DNA of 64,000 bases from Ornithinimicrobium cavernae (GTDB taxonomy: Bacteria; Actinomycetota; Actinomycetes; Actinomycetales; Dermatophilaceae), in contig NZ_QDDJ01000016.1 of the NCBI RefSeq assembly GCF_003121625.1, positions 62,001-126,000 of the forward strand. Reading direction: 5' to 3'. A program made the translations under genes and the position numbers. Positions 43,490 to 52,281 of this stretch are shown piece by piece; position 1 is the stretch's first letter; each line of letters starts with the position of its first letter. The notes beneath the pieces are model-generated. The model saw nothing but the letters and a program-made list of their open reading frames with translations, searched no databases and was not told the origin of the DNA.

Positions 43490-44191
43490 ATGATCACGTT
43501 CGAGAACGTCACGATGCGCTATGCCCGGGGTGACGCGCCGGCGCTGCAGGGCATCGACGTGGAGATCGGCCGCGGTGACTTCGTCTTCGTGGTCGGGGCC
43601 TCGGGGTCGGGCAAGTCGACGATGATGCGGCTCATCATCCTGGAGAAGGAAGCCACCCAGGGGCGGGTGCTGGTGGCCGGTCAGGACCTGTCGCGCCTGC
43701 CGACGCGCAAGGTCCCGGGCCTGCGACGGCAGGTGGGCACGGTGTTCCAGGACTTCCGGCTGCTGGCCGGCAAGACCGTCAACCAGAACGTCGCCTACGT
43801 GCTCCAGGTGCTGGGGGCCCGGAGGCACCTCATCAAACAGCTCGTCCCGGAGACGCTGGAGCTGGTCGGGCTGGAGGGCAAGGGCAAACGCCTCCCGCAC
43901 GAGCTCTCCGGTGGTGAGCAGCAACGGGTGGCGATCGCCCGGGCGATGGTCAACAAGCCGCCGATCCTGCTGGCCGACGAGCCGACCGGCAACCTCGACC
44001 CGCAGACCAGCGAGGAGATCGTCGCCATCCTGGACCGGATCAACCGCACGGGCACCACCGTCGTGATGGCCACCCACGACACCACGATCGTCAACACCTT
44101 CCGCAAGCGGGTCGTGCAGCTGCGGGACGGCGTGATCGTGCGGGACCAGGCGGACGGCGAGTACGAGGCCGTCGAGGAGGGGCTGGCATGA
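43490..44191 (+). CDS. ftsE: Cell division ATP-binding protein FtsE
   Basis: 233 residues. ABC ATPase partner of FtsX, which controls peptidoglycan hydrolases at the septum. Walker A GASGSGKST (36-44), Q-loop VFQDFRLL, signature HELSGGEQQRVAIARA, Walker B ILLADEPTGNLD and the switch His in MATHD are complete. The opening MITFENVTMRYARG is typical of actinobacterial FtsE. The stop overlaps the ftsX start by ATGA. It is 231 bases from the divergent L,D-transpeptidase gene. Confidence 0.97.
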   Translation: MITFENVTMRYARGDAPALQGIDVEIGRGDFVFVVGASGSGKSTMMRLIILEKEATQGRVLVAGQDLSRLPTRKVPGLRRQVGTVFQDFRLLAGKTVNQNVAYVLQVLGARRHLIKQLVPETLELVGLEGKGKRLPHELSGGEQQRVAIARAMVNKPPILLADEPTGNLDPQTSEEIVAILDRINRTGTTVVMATHDTTIVNTFRKRVVQLRDGVIVRDQADGEYEAVEEGLA

Positions 44192-45111
44192 GGCTCGGCT
44201 TCCTGCTCGGCGAGGTCGGCAACGGTCTGCGGCGCAACACCTCGATGTTCGTCGCCGTGGTGCTGGTCACCATGGTGTCCCTCTTCTTCCTGGGCAGCGG
44301 GCTCCTGGCGCAGCGCCAGGTCGACACCCTCAAGGGCTTCTGGTACGACAAGGTGCAGGTCTCGATCTTCCTGTGCACGCCGGACTCGACGGATGTCGCG
44401 GCCTGCGCGGGCGGCGGTGTGACCGACGCCCAGCGCGACCAGCTGCGCGGTGACCTCGACCGGCTCGAGGGGCTGGTCGAGGAGTACTGGTACGAGTCCA
44501 ACGAGGACGCCTACGAGCGGTTCCGCGTGCAGTTCCGCAACTCACCGGTCCTGGACTCCATCCCGCAGGAGGCGATCCCGGAGAGCTTCCGGGTGCAGCT
44601 GTCGGACCCGACCAAGTACGAGGTCGTCGCGAGTGCCTTCGAGGGCGCCCCGGGCGTGGAGAGCGTCGAGGACCAGCGCGAGGTGGTCGACAAGCTGTTC
44701 ACCTTCCTCAACGCGGTCAGCCTCGCCGCCGTGGGCCTGGCCGCAGCCATGGTGGTGTGCGCCGTCCTGCTGATCAGCACCACGATCCGGCTCACCGCCT
44801 GGTCCCGGCGCCGGGAGACCAACATCATGCGGCTGGTCGGCGCCTCGGCGTTCACCATCCACGTGCCCTTCCTCGTGGAGACGGTGCTCGCCACGCTCCT
44901 CGGGGCGGCGCTGTCGATCGGGTTGCTGTGGGCGATGGTCCAGTACGGCATCAGTGGCTTCCTGACCGACCTGCTGGCCGGTCAGGCCGGAATGATCGGA
45001 CTCATCGGTCCCCGCGACCTGTGGGTCATCACCCCGATCCTCGTCGGCGGCGCGGTGCTGCTGGCCGTGATCACGTCCTGGTTGGCGCTACGGAGGCACG
45101 TCCGTGTCTGA
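44188..45111 (+). CDS. ftsX: Cell division membrane protein FtsX
   Basis: 307 residues. One transmembrane helix near 20-42 precedes the extracellular domain (about 45-165, with FLCTPDSTDVAACAGGG and an acidic helix pair). Three C-terminal helices follow (about 172-196, 228-252, 278-300). This four-helix FtsX topology transmits ATP hydrolysis by FtsE to a periplasmic hydrolase. Mycobacterial FtsX activates RipC; here the M23 coiled-coil hydrolase encoded 12 bases downstream is the likely partner. The two cysteines C57 and C66 in the external domain could form a disulfide, as seen in other actinobacterial FtsX. Confidence 0.96.
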   Translation: MRLGFLLGEVGNGLRRNTSMFVAVVLVTMVSLFFLGSGLLAQRQVDTLKGFWYDKVQVSIFLCTPDSTDVAACAGGGVTDAQRDQLRGDLDRLEGLVEEYWYESNEDAYERFRVQFRNSPVLDSIPQEAIPESFRVQLSDPTKYEVVASAFEGAPGVESVEDQREVVDKLFTFLNAVSLAAVGLAAAMVVCAVLLISTTIRLTAWSRRRETNIMRLVGASAFTIHVPFLVETVLATLLGAALSIGLLWAMVQYGISGFLTDLLAGQAGMIGLIGPRDLWVITPILVGGAVLLAVITSWLALRRHVRV

Positions 45112-45123
45112 GAGGCGGTCACA

Positions 45124-46626
45124 ATGACGAACACCCGACGATTCCGCTGGGGCAGCGTGGTGGCCCTGGCCATGGCCGGCCTGCTGGCCGCGTCGCCGGC
45201 CCTCGGGCTCGACGACATCCGGGACCGGATCCGGGAGGTGGAGGAGCGCGAGCAGCGGGCGCAGGAGGACCGGGAGGCCTCCGAGGAGCGTCAGGAGGAG
45301 CTGTCCGTCGAGCTGGAGCACACCAGCGTCGAGCTGCAGGCCGCGGACAAGCGGCTGCGCGAGACCACGGCGAAGGTCGACCGGGCCAGGATCGACCTGA
45401 CCATCGCCGAGGACGAGCTGGCGGCGGCCGAGGCGGCGGAGGTGCGGATCGAGGGGGAGCTGGAGGTCGCCTACGCCAACGAGGCCAAGATCGAGAGCAG
45501 CCTGGCCGACAACGCCGCCGCGCAGGAGCAGACGCGCCTCGCCGTCGGCTCGATCGCCCGCGAGTCCTACAAGTCCGGTGGTCTGGGCCACCTCGGTGTG
45601 ACCCTGGAGCTGCTGGCGGGGGAGGGCGACACGGTCCAGGAGATGTCCATGGCACGCACGGTGATGCGGGTCCAGGACAGCCAGATCCAGCGGTTGGGCA
45701 CCATCCTGGCCGAGGAGACCGCCGAGCAGGACCGACTGGCCGGGGTGCGGCGCGACATCGCCCTGCTGCTCGCCGAGGCGGAGGCCACCACCATCCGCAA
45801 GCAGGAGGCCAGGGACGGCGCCGAGCAGGCCAAGAAGGACCTGGAGGCCCTCGAGGCCCAGCAGGCCAGGGACAAGAAGGCGCTCCAGCAGGAGTACGGC
45901 AAGCTCGAGAAGCACCTCGCCGCCGAGGAGGCCGAGGCCGAGGCCCTCGAGAAGGACCTGACCAAGCTGGCCGAGCAGAAGTACGGCCTGAAACAGGACG
46001 AGAAGGCCGAGAAGGCGCGCCTCGCCGAGGAGGCGCGCCTCAAGCGCGAGGCGGAGGAGCGGGCCCGGAAGGAGCGCGAGGCCGAGGAGCGCCGCAAGCG
46101 GGAGGAGGCCGAGGAGGAGCGCCGCAGGGCCGCCGAGGAGCGGGAGGCCCGCTACAAGGACGACCCAGCACCGCCGCCGTCGGAGGACCCGCCGGCACCA
46201 CCGCCCCCGGCGCCGGAGCCCCCGCCGCCCTCCGCAGGCATCATCGACTGGCCGGTGAACGCACCGGTCACGAGCGAGTACGGCTGGCGGGTGCACCCGA
46301 TCCTGGGCTACGCCAAGCTGCACGCCGGGATGGACTTCGGCTCAGGGTGTGGCGCACCGGTCTATGCCGCCGAGTCCGGCACCATCATCGCCACCACCTA
46401 CAACAGCATCGCCGGCAACAAGGTGATCCTGGACCACGGCGTGATCGACGGGGTCAACCTGGTCACCACCTACCACCACCTGCAGAGCTTCGCCCGCGGC
46501 ACCGGCTCGGTCAGCCGGGGCGAGCTGGTGGGCTACTCCGGCACGACCGGCGGCTCGACCGCGTGCCACCTGCACTTCGAGACTCACGAGAACGGCAACA
46601 AGGTCAACCCGCGAAACTGGCTCTGA
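45124..46626 (+). CDS. M23 peptidase with coiled coil (EnvC/FtsEX-partner-like)
   Basis: 500 residues. A signal peptide (to about residue 28, SPALG) leads into long coiled coils (about 30-130 and 195-345, Glu/Arg/Lys-rich with heptads). A Pro-rich linker follows, then a LytM/M23 domain. The zinc ligands are H400 and D404 in HAGMDFG and H484 in HLHFE, so the peptidase is intact, unlike degenerate EnvC activators. The coiled-coil/M23 layout directly after ftsEX indicates a septal peptidoglycan endopeptidase released from autoinhibition by FtsX. Usually a separate actinobacterial NlpC/P60 protein does this job. Confidence 0.92.
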   Translation: MTNTRRFRWGSVVALAMAGLLAASPALGLDDIRDRIREVEEREQRAQEDREASEERQEELSVELEHTSVELQAADKRLRETTAKVDRARIDLTIAEDELAAAEAAEVRIEGELEVAYANEAKIESSLADNAAAQEQTRLAVGSIARESYKSGGLGHLGVTLELLAGEGDTVQEMSMARTVMRVQDSQIQRLGTILAEETAEQDRLAGVRRDIALLLAEAEATTIRKQEARDGAEQAKKDLEALEAQQARDKKALQQEYGKLEKHLAAEEAEAEALEKDLTKLAEQKYGLKQDEKAEKARLAEEARLKREAEERARKEREAEERRKREEAEEERRRAAEEREARYKDDPAPPPSEDPPAPPPPAPEPPPPSAGIIDWPVNAPVTSEYGWRVHPILGYAKLHAGMDFGSGCGAPVYAAESGTIIATTYNSIAGNKVILDHGVIDGVNLVTTYHHLQSFARGTGSVSRGELVGYSGTTGGSTACHLHFETHENGNKVNPRNWL

Positions 46627-46714
46627 ATCCTGCTCCCCAGCCGGTAACCTAGAGGGTCGTGCCGGATCCCACTGACCGGCGCACTCGGCATACTGTGGAG
46701 GAGGTGGCACGACC

Positions 46715-47191
46715 GTGGTCAGGGAGAGCGGGCGCAAGCTCATCGCCAGCAACAAGAAGGCCAGGCACGACTACCTCATCGAGGACGTCGTCGAGGCGGG
46801 TCTGGTGCTGACCGGCACCGAGGTGAAGTCGTTGCGGATGGGACGCGCCTCACTGGTGGACGGCTACGCGACCGACTACAACGGCGAGCTGTGGCTGGAG
46901 GGTGTCCACATCCCCGAGTACGTCCAGGGGAACTGGACCAACCACGCTGCCCGCCGCCGGCGCAAGCTGCTGCTGCACCGGCACGAGCTCGACAAGCTCC
47001 TGGCCAAGGCGGGTCAGCAGGGGCACACGATCGTGCCGCTGTCGCTGTACTTCAAGGACGGCAGGGCCAAGGTCGAGATCGCCCTCGCCAAGGGCAAGAA
47101 GATCCACGACAAGCGCCAGACGCTCCGTGACCGGCAGGACTCCCGTGAGGTCCAGCGGGCCATGTCGGCCCACCTGCGCCAGCACGGCTGA
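46715..47191 (+). CDS. smpB: tmRNA-binding protein SmpB
   Basis: 158 residues. SmpB delivers tmRNA to stalled ribosomes. The family features [29 protein letters not shown] and [14 protein letters not shown] are present, as are [12 protein letters not shown] and a basic tail with GKKIHDKR. The GTG start has an extended GGAGGAGGTGG. A TACTGT box 19-24 bases before it (46691-46696, part of a GGCATAC motif) is a likely -10. The ssrA gene lies 660 bases downstream, beyond a minus-strand membrane protein gene. Confidence 0.97.
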   Translation: MVRESGRKLIASNKKARHDYLIEDVVEAGLVLTGTEVKSLRMGRASLVDGYATDYNGELWLEGVHIPEYVQGNWTNHAARRRRKLLLHRHELDKLLAKAGQQGHTIVPLSLYFKDGRAKVEIALAKGKKIHDKRQTLRDRQDSREVQRAMSAHLRQHG

Positions 47192-47218
47192 CGGCCCGTC
47201 GTATGCCGCGGGGTCGGG

Positions 47219-47701
47219 TCAGGCGACCCGGCCCAGCAGCTTGTCGGTGAGCTGGGTGCGCGCACCGGCCGCGTCAAGGGCCCGCTCGTAGCGGCGCAGC
47301 ACGCCCTCGTGGGGGAAGACGAGGACCAGCATCAGCAGGACCGTGGGCGCCGCCGTGATCGCGACGGTGAGCCAGGACGGCTCTGAGGAGATGAACATGA
47401 GGGCCAGCGCCACGAACACCGGGGCCTCCATCAGCGCCAGCCGCAGGATGTGCACGGACTGGACCTTGGACATCAGTGCGCCGAGGTCGTCACCCGGCGA
47501 CGCGGCCGGCACCCGGCCGACCATCACCACGGAGACCAGCGTGACGACTGCCACCAGGCCGAGGAGGACCGCGAGAACCCAGGGCTCGGGGAGGAGGGGG
47601 TCCGGTGCGACAAAGAGCATCATCACCGTGATGATCACGATGCCGCCGATGAAGGCACCGGAGAGGAAGCGCTGGGTCATGAGGAGCGGGGAGGAGTTCA
47701 C
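47219..47701 (-). CDS. Small membrane protein, unknown function
   Basis: 160 residues with four hydrophobic helices (about 10-30, 40-60, 85-110 and 115-135) and a charged C-terminus ending LTDKLLGRVA. The start is uncertain. GTG 47701 lies eight bases after a TAGAGT box on the minus strand, fitting a leaderless message; ATG 47680, seven codons later, has no ribosome binding site. Nothing in it is diagnostic. It sits between smpB and ssrA and converges with smpB. Confidence 0.7.
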   Translation of the reverse strand: MNSSPLLMTQRFLSGAFIGGIVIITVMMLFVAPDPLLPEPWVLAVLLGLVAVVTLVSVVMVGRVPAASPGDDLGALMSKVQSVHILRLALMEAPVFVALALMFISSEPSWLTVAITAAPTVLLMLVLVFPHEGVLRRYERALDAAGARTQLTDKLLGRVA

Positions 47702-47851
47702 GGCGATGGACTCTATCCGAATCGTGGTCGCGCCGCGGGAATCATGTGGACCGGCCCGGCGTTGGACGGGTAGGCTGGATCCTCCGACCGCGGTGCGAGC
47801 CACGGTTCGGGCTGGTTGACAACTGCACAGTGTGACGTGCCCCTGCTCCAT

Positions 47852-48218
47852 GGGGGTGATCGGTTTCGACGTTGTACGCAACTCCAGGAGAAGCGGGTCG
47901 AGAACGCAGGGTCAACTCGTTAATGTCCCTTGCAAACTATTAGGTGCCGATTCCAAGCGCACCGACTTCGCCCTCGCCGCCTGAGCGAGCCACGAAGTCT
48001 GTCAGCCTGAGCTAGTTTCCGACTCAGTGTCTGGCATCAGCTAGGAAACTTGCTGCGTGATCATGTTGGGGGATCACGTGGGACTCCTACTCAACTGGGC
48101 CTGTCAGGGAACGTGTGCGCGCGAGCCCTGGGGCCGAGAAACTCCATAGCGCACTGCACCCGGAGAAGTCCTGGTCTTCCGGCAGCGGACGCGGGTTCGA
48201 TTCCCGCCACCTCCACCA
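47852..48218 (+). ncRNA. ssrA: Transfer-messenger RNA (ssrA)
   Basis: 367 bases. The 5' end GGGGGTG pairs with CACCTCC next to the 3' ACCA (seven pairs with one G-U), and GCGGGTTCGATTCCCGC forms the T arm before CACCTCCACCA. The tag frame starts at the resume codon GCC 47946 and encodes ADSKRTDFALAA, ending TGA at 47982-47984. This is close to the ADSHQRDYALAA tag of M. tuberculosis. Pseudoknot segments lie between. The CCA is encoded. A TTGACA (47816-47821) upstream may be the -35; no clear -10 follows. Confidence 0.97.
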
Positions 48219-48255
48219 TCGCGGTGGTCACGTCACGAGTGCAAAGCACAGAGAT

Positions 48256-48287
48256 CCCCAGACTTCGCGGAGACGCAGAGTCTGGGG
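48256..48287 (+). terminator. Rho-independent terminator of ssrA
   Basis: CCCCAGACT (48256-48264) pairs with AGTCTGGGG (48279-48287) over a 14-base loop, followed by GTTTC. It starts 38 bases after the tmRNA CCA end. Confidence 0.85.
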
Positions 48288-48348
48288 GTTTCGTGTGCGC
48301 GAGCTCTGCTCCACCGGGGTCAGGAACCTGACACACTCAACCGCTAAG

Positions 48349-48374
48349 CCGTGCGTGGAGAACCGCACGCACGG
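48349..48374. other. Hairpin upstream of the MarR gene
   Basis: CCGTGCGTG (48349-48357), eight unpaired bases, CACGCACGG (48366-48374): a perfect 9-bp stem. It lies 54 bases before the ATG of the marR gene, and could be a second terminator or an operator for MarR. Confidence 0.45.
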
Positions 48375-48427
48375 AGTGAGAGGAGGGTGGGCCGGAATCC
48401 CGCCACGGAACCGGGCCCTGACGACCA

Positions 48428-48931
48428 ATGAACAGCCAGAAGGATCCCATCGCCCAGGCCCATAGCCAGTGGGTGCGTCATGGATGGCCGGAGGCCGCTG
48501 ACGGCATGGCGATGGTGACTTCGCTGGTGCGGGTCAACCAGCTCTTCCTTGAGCGTATTGACGCGGTGCTGCGCCCTCTTGGTCTGACGTTCGCGCGTTA
48601 CGAGGTGCTGCGCCTCCTGACGTTCGTGTCGGGTGGTGCGCTGCCGATGGCACGGTTGGGGTCGCTGCTGCAGGTTCATCCCACGAGCGTGACCAGTGCG
48701 GTGGAACGGCTGGTCCGGCAAGGGTATGTCGAGAGGGTGCGCAGCACCGAGGACGGACGCGTCGTGCTGGCTTCGCTGACCGACTCCGGTCGGGCGGTGG
48801 TGGAGGAGGCGACGGAGGGTCTGAACGCCTCGGTGTTCGGCGACCCCGGGCTGCCGCCGGGCCAGGTCCGTGAGCTCACCAACCTCCTGGGCGCGCTCCG
48901 CGCCGAGGCCGGTGATCATGTCGTCACGTAG
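48428..48931 (+). CDS. MarR family transcriptional regulator
   Basis: 167 residues. The winged-helix domain is at about 50-115 (LTFARYEVLRLLTFVSGGALPMARLGSLLQVHPTSVTSAVERLVRQGYVERVRSTEDGRVV), with the wing STEDGRV and flanking dimerisation helices. MarR proteins usually release DNA when they bind small carboxylic or phenolic ligands, including acyl-CoA thioesters. It is 70 bases upstream of icmF and codirectional, so control of branched or short acyl-CoA metabolism is likely. The codons of this gene and of early icmF show slightly more T at third positions than the neighbouring genes. Confidence 0.9.
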   Translation: MNSQKDPIAQAHSQWVRHGWPEAADGMAMVTSLVRVNQLFLERIDAVLRPLGLTFARYEVLRLLTFVSGGALPMARLGSLLQVHPTSVTSAVERLVRQGYVERVRSTEDGRVVLASLTDSGRAVVEEATEGLNASVFGDPGLPPGQVRELTNLLGALRAEAGDHVVT

Positions 48932-48940
48932 GTGCTGCAC

Positions 48941-48967
48941 CTGACAATTGCTTGGATGTCCTAGTAT
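48941..48967 (+). promoter_or_regulatory. Candidate icmF promoter with TTGGATGTCCTA element
   Basis: CTGACA (48941-48946) and TAGTAT (48962-48967) are -35/-10-like with a 15-base spacer. The imperfect palindrome TTGGATGTCCTA (48952-48963) lies between and touches the -10, a good position for repressor binding by the adjacent MarR. Confidence 0.45.
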
Positions 48968-49001
48968 CTTGGGTGCGACCCTCCGATCAAAGGACTTCCT
49001 C

Positions 49002-52000
49002 ATGCCCGAGCGCGCCCAGGCCCTGCAGCACCCTGTCCGTATCGTCACGGCGGCGAGCCTGTTTGACGGGCATGACGCGTCGATCAACATCATGCGGCGG
49101 ATCATGCAGTCCCAGGGGGCTGAGGTGATCCACCTGGGGCACAACCGGTCGGTGCAGGAGGTGGTGCAGGCGGTCCTGGACGAGGATGCCAACGGGGTGG
49201 CGGTGTCGTCCTATCAGGGTGGGCACGTGGAGTACTTCGAGTACCTGGTTCAGGAACTGGCTGCGGCGGGGGCCGGGCACGTCAGGGTCGTCGGTGGTGG
49301 GGGCGGGGTCATCGTCCCCGAGGAGATCGCGAGGCTTCGCGAGTCCGGGGTGACGATCTTCAGCCCGCAGGACGGGCAGCGCCTGGGTCTGCCGGGGATG
49401 ATCGGTGAGGTCATGGCGGACTGCGACTTCGGGCTCTGGGACGTCCGCGCCGCCGAGGTGGAGGAGGTGCTCGCGGGGGAGCGCACGGCGTTGTCGCGGG
49501 CGATCACGGGCGCCGAGCTGGGCCGGCTTCCGGAGGCGGACCGGGCTCGGTATGCCGAGGTGGCGGCCTCGCGCACGGTGCCGGTGCTGGGGATCACGGG
49601 GACCGGTGGGTCGGGCAAGTCCTCGCTCACCGATGAGCTGCTGCGCCGGCTGCGTCTGGACCAGGATGACCGGCTGCGGGTCGCGGTGCTGGCGATCGAC
49701 CCGACGCGGCGGCGTGGCGGGGGAGCGCTCCTGGGGGACCGGATCAGGATGAACTCGATCGGTGGCGCGCAGACGTATTTCCGGTCGATGGCGACCCGGG
49801 GGGACAAGGAGATCCCGGAGGCGTTGCCGGCAGCTATCGATGTGCTGAAGTCGGGCGGGTTCGACCTGGTCATCGTCGAGACACCGGGCATCGGTCAGGG
49901 GGACGCGGGCATCGTCCCGTTCGTGGACACCTCCTTGTACGTCATGACACCGGAGTTCGGGGCGGCCTCGCAGCTGGAGAAGATCGACATGCTCGACTTC
50001 GCCGACGTCGTGGCGATCAACAAGTTCGAGCGTCGCGGCGCGATGGACGCACTGCGTGACGTCGGCCGTCAGCTGGTCCGCAACCGGGAGGCGTTCGGGA
50101 AGCGACCCGAGGACATGCCGGTGTTCGGCACCTCGGCCGCGACGTTCAACGACGACGGAGTCACCGCTCTGTATCAGGAGCTGCGGTCGTCCCTGGCGCA
50201 GGAGGGTCTGCCGGTCCAGGAGGGCGCGCTGCCCCGGGTGGATGTGCGCTACTCCTCGGGAATCCGGCAGGTGGTGCCGACCAAGCGGGTGCGCTATCTG
50301 GCCGAGATCGCCGACACCGTCCGCGGCTACCACGCGGACACCGAGCAGTTTGCCCAGGCGGCCCGTCGGGTGGAGCGCCTCGAGCTCGTGAGCAAGGAAC
50401 TGGCGGCGGCTGGTGAGACCGGCACCGGGGTCGCTGGCCTCCTTGAGGTGGCTCGCCGTGAGGTGCCTGGCGAGATCCAGGACCTGATCGAGGCCTGGCC
50501 GGGCCGGGTCGAGGCCTACTCCGGTGACGAGCAGGTGGTCCGGGTGCGGGACAAGGAGATCCGCACCAGCCTCACCAAGGAGTCGTTGAGCGGCAACCGG
50601 GTCCCTCGGGTCGCGCTGCCGACCTACGACGAGACTGGCGCCCTGGTGCGGTACTGGCGCAAGGAGAACCTCCCGGGCTATTTCCCCTACACGGCAGGCG
50701 TCTTCCCCTTCAAGCGTGACAACGAGGACCCGGCCCGGATGTTCGCCGGCGAGGGTGACCCGTTCCGCACCAACCGCCGGTTCAAGCTCCTCTCGGAGGG
50801 GCAGCCGGCCACCCGGCTGTCGACCGCCTTCGACTCGGTCACCCTGTACGGGCAGGACCCGGCGCAGCGGCCGGACATCTACGGCAAGGTCGGCACGTCC
50901 GGGGTGTCGATCGCGACGCTGGAGGACATGAAGGCGCTGTACGACGGGTTCGACCTGCTCTCGCCGAACACCTCGGTCTCCATGACGATCAACGGTCCGG
51001 CCCCCACCGTGCTGGCCTTCTTCCTGAACACCGCGATCGACCAGCAGATCGAGGCGTTCCGGGAGAAGGAGGGTCGAGAGCCCTCCGGTGCGGAGGCAGA
51101 GGAGCTGCGTGCCTACGCGCTGGCCAACGTCCGCGGGACGGTGCAGGCCGACATCCTCAAGGAGGACCAGGGACAGAACACCTGCCTGTTCACCACGGAG
51201 TTCTCCCTGCGCATGATGGGCGACATCCAGCAGTGGTTCATCGACCACGAGGTCCGCAACTTCTACTCCGTGTCCATCTCCGGCTATCACATCGCCGAGG
51301 CCGGGGCGAACCCGATCAGCCAGCTGGCCTTCACACTGGCCAACGGCTTCACCTATGTCGAGGCCTACCTGGCCCGTGGGATGGACATCAACGACTTCGC
51401 GCCCAACCTGTCGTTCTTCTTCTCCAACGGCATGGACATCGAGTACTCGGTCATCGGCCGTGTCGCGCGGCGCATCTGGGCGGTGGCGATGCGGGAGAAG
51501 TACGGCGCCAACGACCGCAGCCAGAAGCTGAAGTACCACGTGCAGACCTCCGGTCGCTCCCTGCACGCCCAGGAGATGGACTTCAACGACATCCGCACCA
51601 CCCTGCAGGCGTTGATCGCCATCTATGACAACGCGAACTCGCTGCACACGAACGCCTATGACGAAGCGGTGACGACCCCCTCGGCCGAGTCGGTCCGTCG
51701 TGCCCTGGCCATTCAGCTGATCATCAACCGCGAGTGGGGCCTGGCGATGAACGAGAACCCCAACCAGGGCTCGTTCATCATCGACCAGCTCACCGACCTC
51801 GTCGAGGAAGCGGTGCTGCTCGAGTTCGACCGGATCTCCGAGCGCGGTGGCGTGCTGGGGGCCATGGAGACCGGCTACCAGCGGGGCCGGATCCAGGACG
51901 AGTCGATGATGTACGAGCACCGCAAGCACGACGGCAGCCTGCCGATCATCGGCGTCAACACCTTCCGTGCCCCTGAGTCCGAGCGCGAGCCGGTCGTCGT

Positions 52001-52232
52001 GGAGCTGGCGCGAGCCACGACCGAGGAGAAGGAGTCGCAGCTCGCACGGGTCGCGGACTTCCAGAAGCGACACGAGGACGATGCGGCGGACGCCATCGCC
52101 CGCCTCCGGCAGGCAGCGCTCGCCGGTGACAACGTCTTCGCGGTGCTCATGGACGCCGCCCGCGTCTGTTCGCTCGGCCAGATCACCGAGGCCTTCTTCG
52201 AGGTCGGCGGGCAGTACCGCCGCAACGTCTAG
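49002..52232 (+). CDS. icmF: Fused isobutyryl-CoA mutase/G-protein chaperone IcmF
   Basis: 1076 residues, the size of the IcmF fusion. It interconverts isobutyryl-CoA and n-butyryl-CoA (some forms also pivalyl/isovaleryl-CoA) using adenosylcobalamin. An N-terminal B12 domain has the cobalt-ligand His24 in SLFDGHDASINIMRR. A MeaB-like GTPase in the middle has the P-loop GTGGSGKSS (about 202-210), VIVETPGIGQGD and INKFERRG. The C-terminal mutase barrel has VSMTINGPAPTVLAFFLN and SFFFSNGMDIEYS. The fused GTPase loads and protects the cofactor. The ATG has AAAGGA. The upstream MarR gene is the probable regulator. No ATP:cobalamin adenosyltransferase gene is present in the window. Confidence 0.96.
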   Translation: MPERAQALQHPVRIVTAASLFDGHDASINIMRRIMQSQGAEVIHLGHNRSVQEVVQAVLDEDANGVAVSSYQGGHVEYFEYLVQELAAAGAGHVRVVGGGGGVIVPEEIARLRESGVTIFSPQDGQRLGLPGMIGEVMADCDFGLWDVRAAEVEEVLAGERTALSRAITGAELGRLPEADRARYAEVAASRTVPVLGITGTGGSGKSSLTDELLRRLRLDQDDRLRVAVLAIDPTRRRGGGALLGDRIRMNSIGGAQTYFRSMATRGDKEIPEALPAAIDVLKSGGFDLVIVETPGIGQGDAGIVPFVDTSLYVMTPEFGAASQLEKIDMLDFADVVAINKFERRGAMDALRDVGRQLVRNREAFGKRPEDMPVFGTSAATFNDDGVTALYQELRSSLAQEGLPVQEGALPRVDVRYSSGIRQVVPTKRVRYLAEIADTVRGYHADTEQFAQAARRVERLELVSKELAAAGETGTGVAGLLEVARREVPGEIQDLIEAWPGRVEAYSGDEQVVRVRDKEIRTSLTKESLSGNRVPRVALPTYDETGALVRYWRKENLPGYFPYTAGVFPFKRDNEDPARMFAGEGDPFRTNRRFKLLSEGQPATRLSTAFDSVTLYGQDPAQRPDIYGKVGTSGVSIATLEDMKALYDGFDLLSPNTSVSMTINGPAPTVLAFFLNTAIDQQIEAFREKEGREPSGAEAEELRAYALANVRGTVQADILKEDQGQNTCLFTTEFSLRMMGDIQQWFIDHEVRNFYSVSISGYHIAEAGANPISQLAFTLANGFTYVEAYLARGMDINDFAPNLSFFFSNGMDIEYSVIGRVARRIWAVAMREKYGANDRSQKLKYHVQTSGRSLHAQEMDFNDIRTTLQALIAIYDNANSLHTNAYDEAVTTPSAESVRRALAIQLIINREWGLAMNENPNQGSFIIDQLTDLVEEAVLLEFDRISERGGVLGAMETGYQRGRIQDESMMYEHRKHDGSLPIIGVNTFRAPESEREPVVVELARATTEEKESQLARVADFQKRHEDDAADAIARLRQAALAGDNVFAVLMDAARVCSLGQITEAFFEVGGQYRRNV

Positions 52233-52281
52233 GAGGCGGGCATATCGGAGCGGCCGTATCACGGGCTCTCCGTGACGTCGG

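Noticed and set aside
47930-47945. GCA-AAC-TAT-TAG as the tmRNA tag frame
   Set aside because: It gives a three-residue tag; the frame starting GCC at 47946 gives ADSKRTDFALAA, which fits the known actinobacterial tags.
48219-48427. A phage or island attachment site at the 3' end of ssrA
   Set aside because: tmRNA genes are common integration targets, but there is no integrase gene, no repeat of the ssrA 3' end in the window, and the following MarR/icmF genes look ordinary for the chromosome despite slightly more T at third positions.
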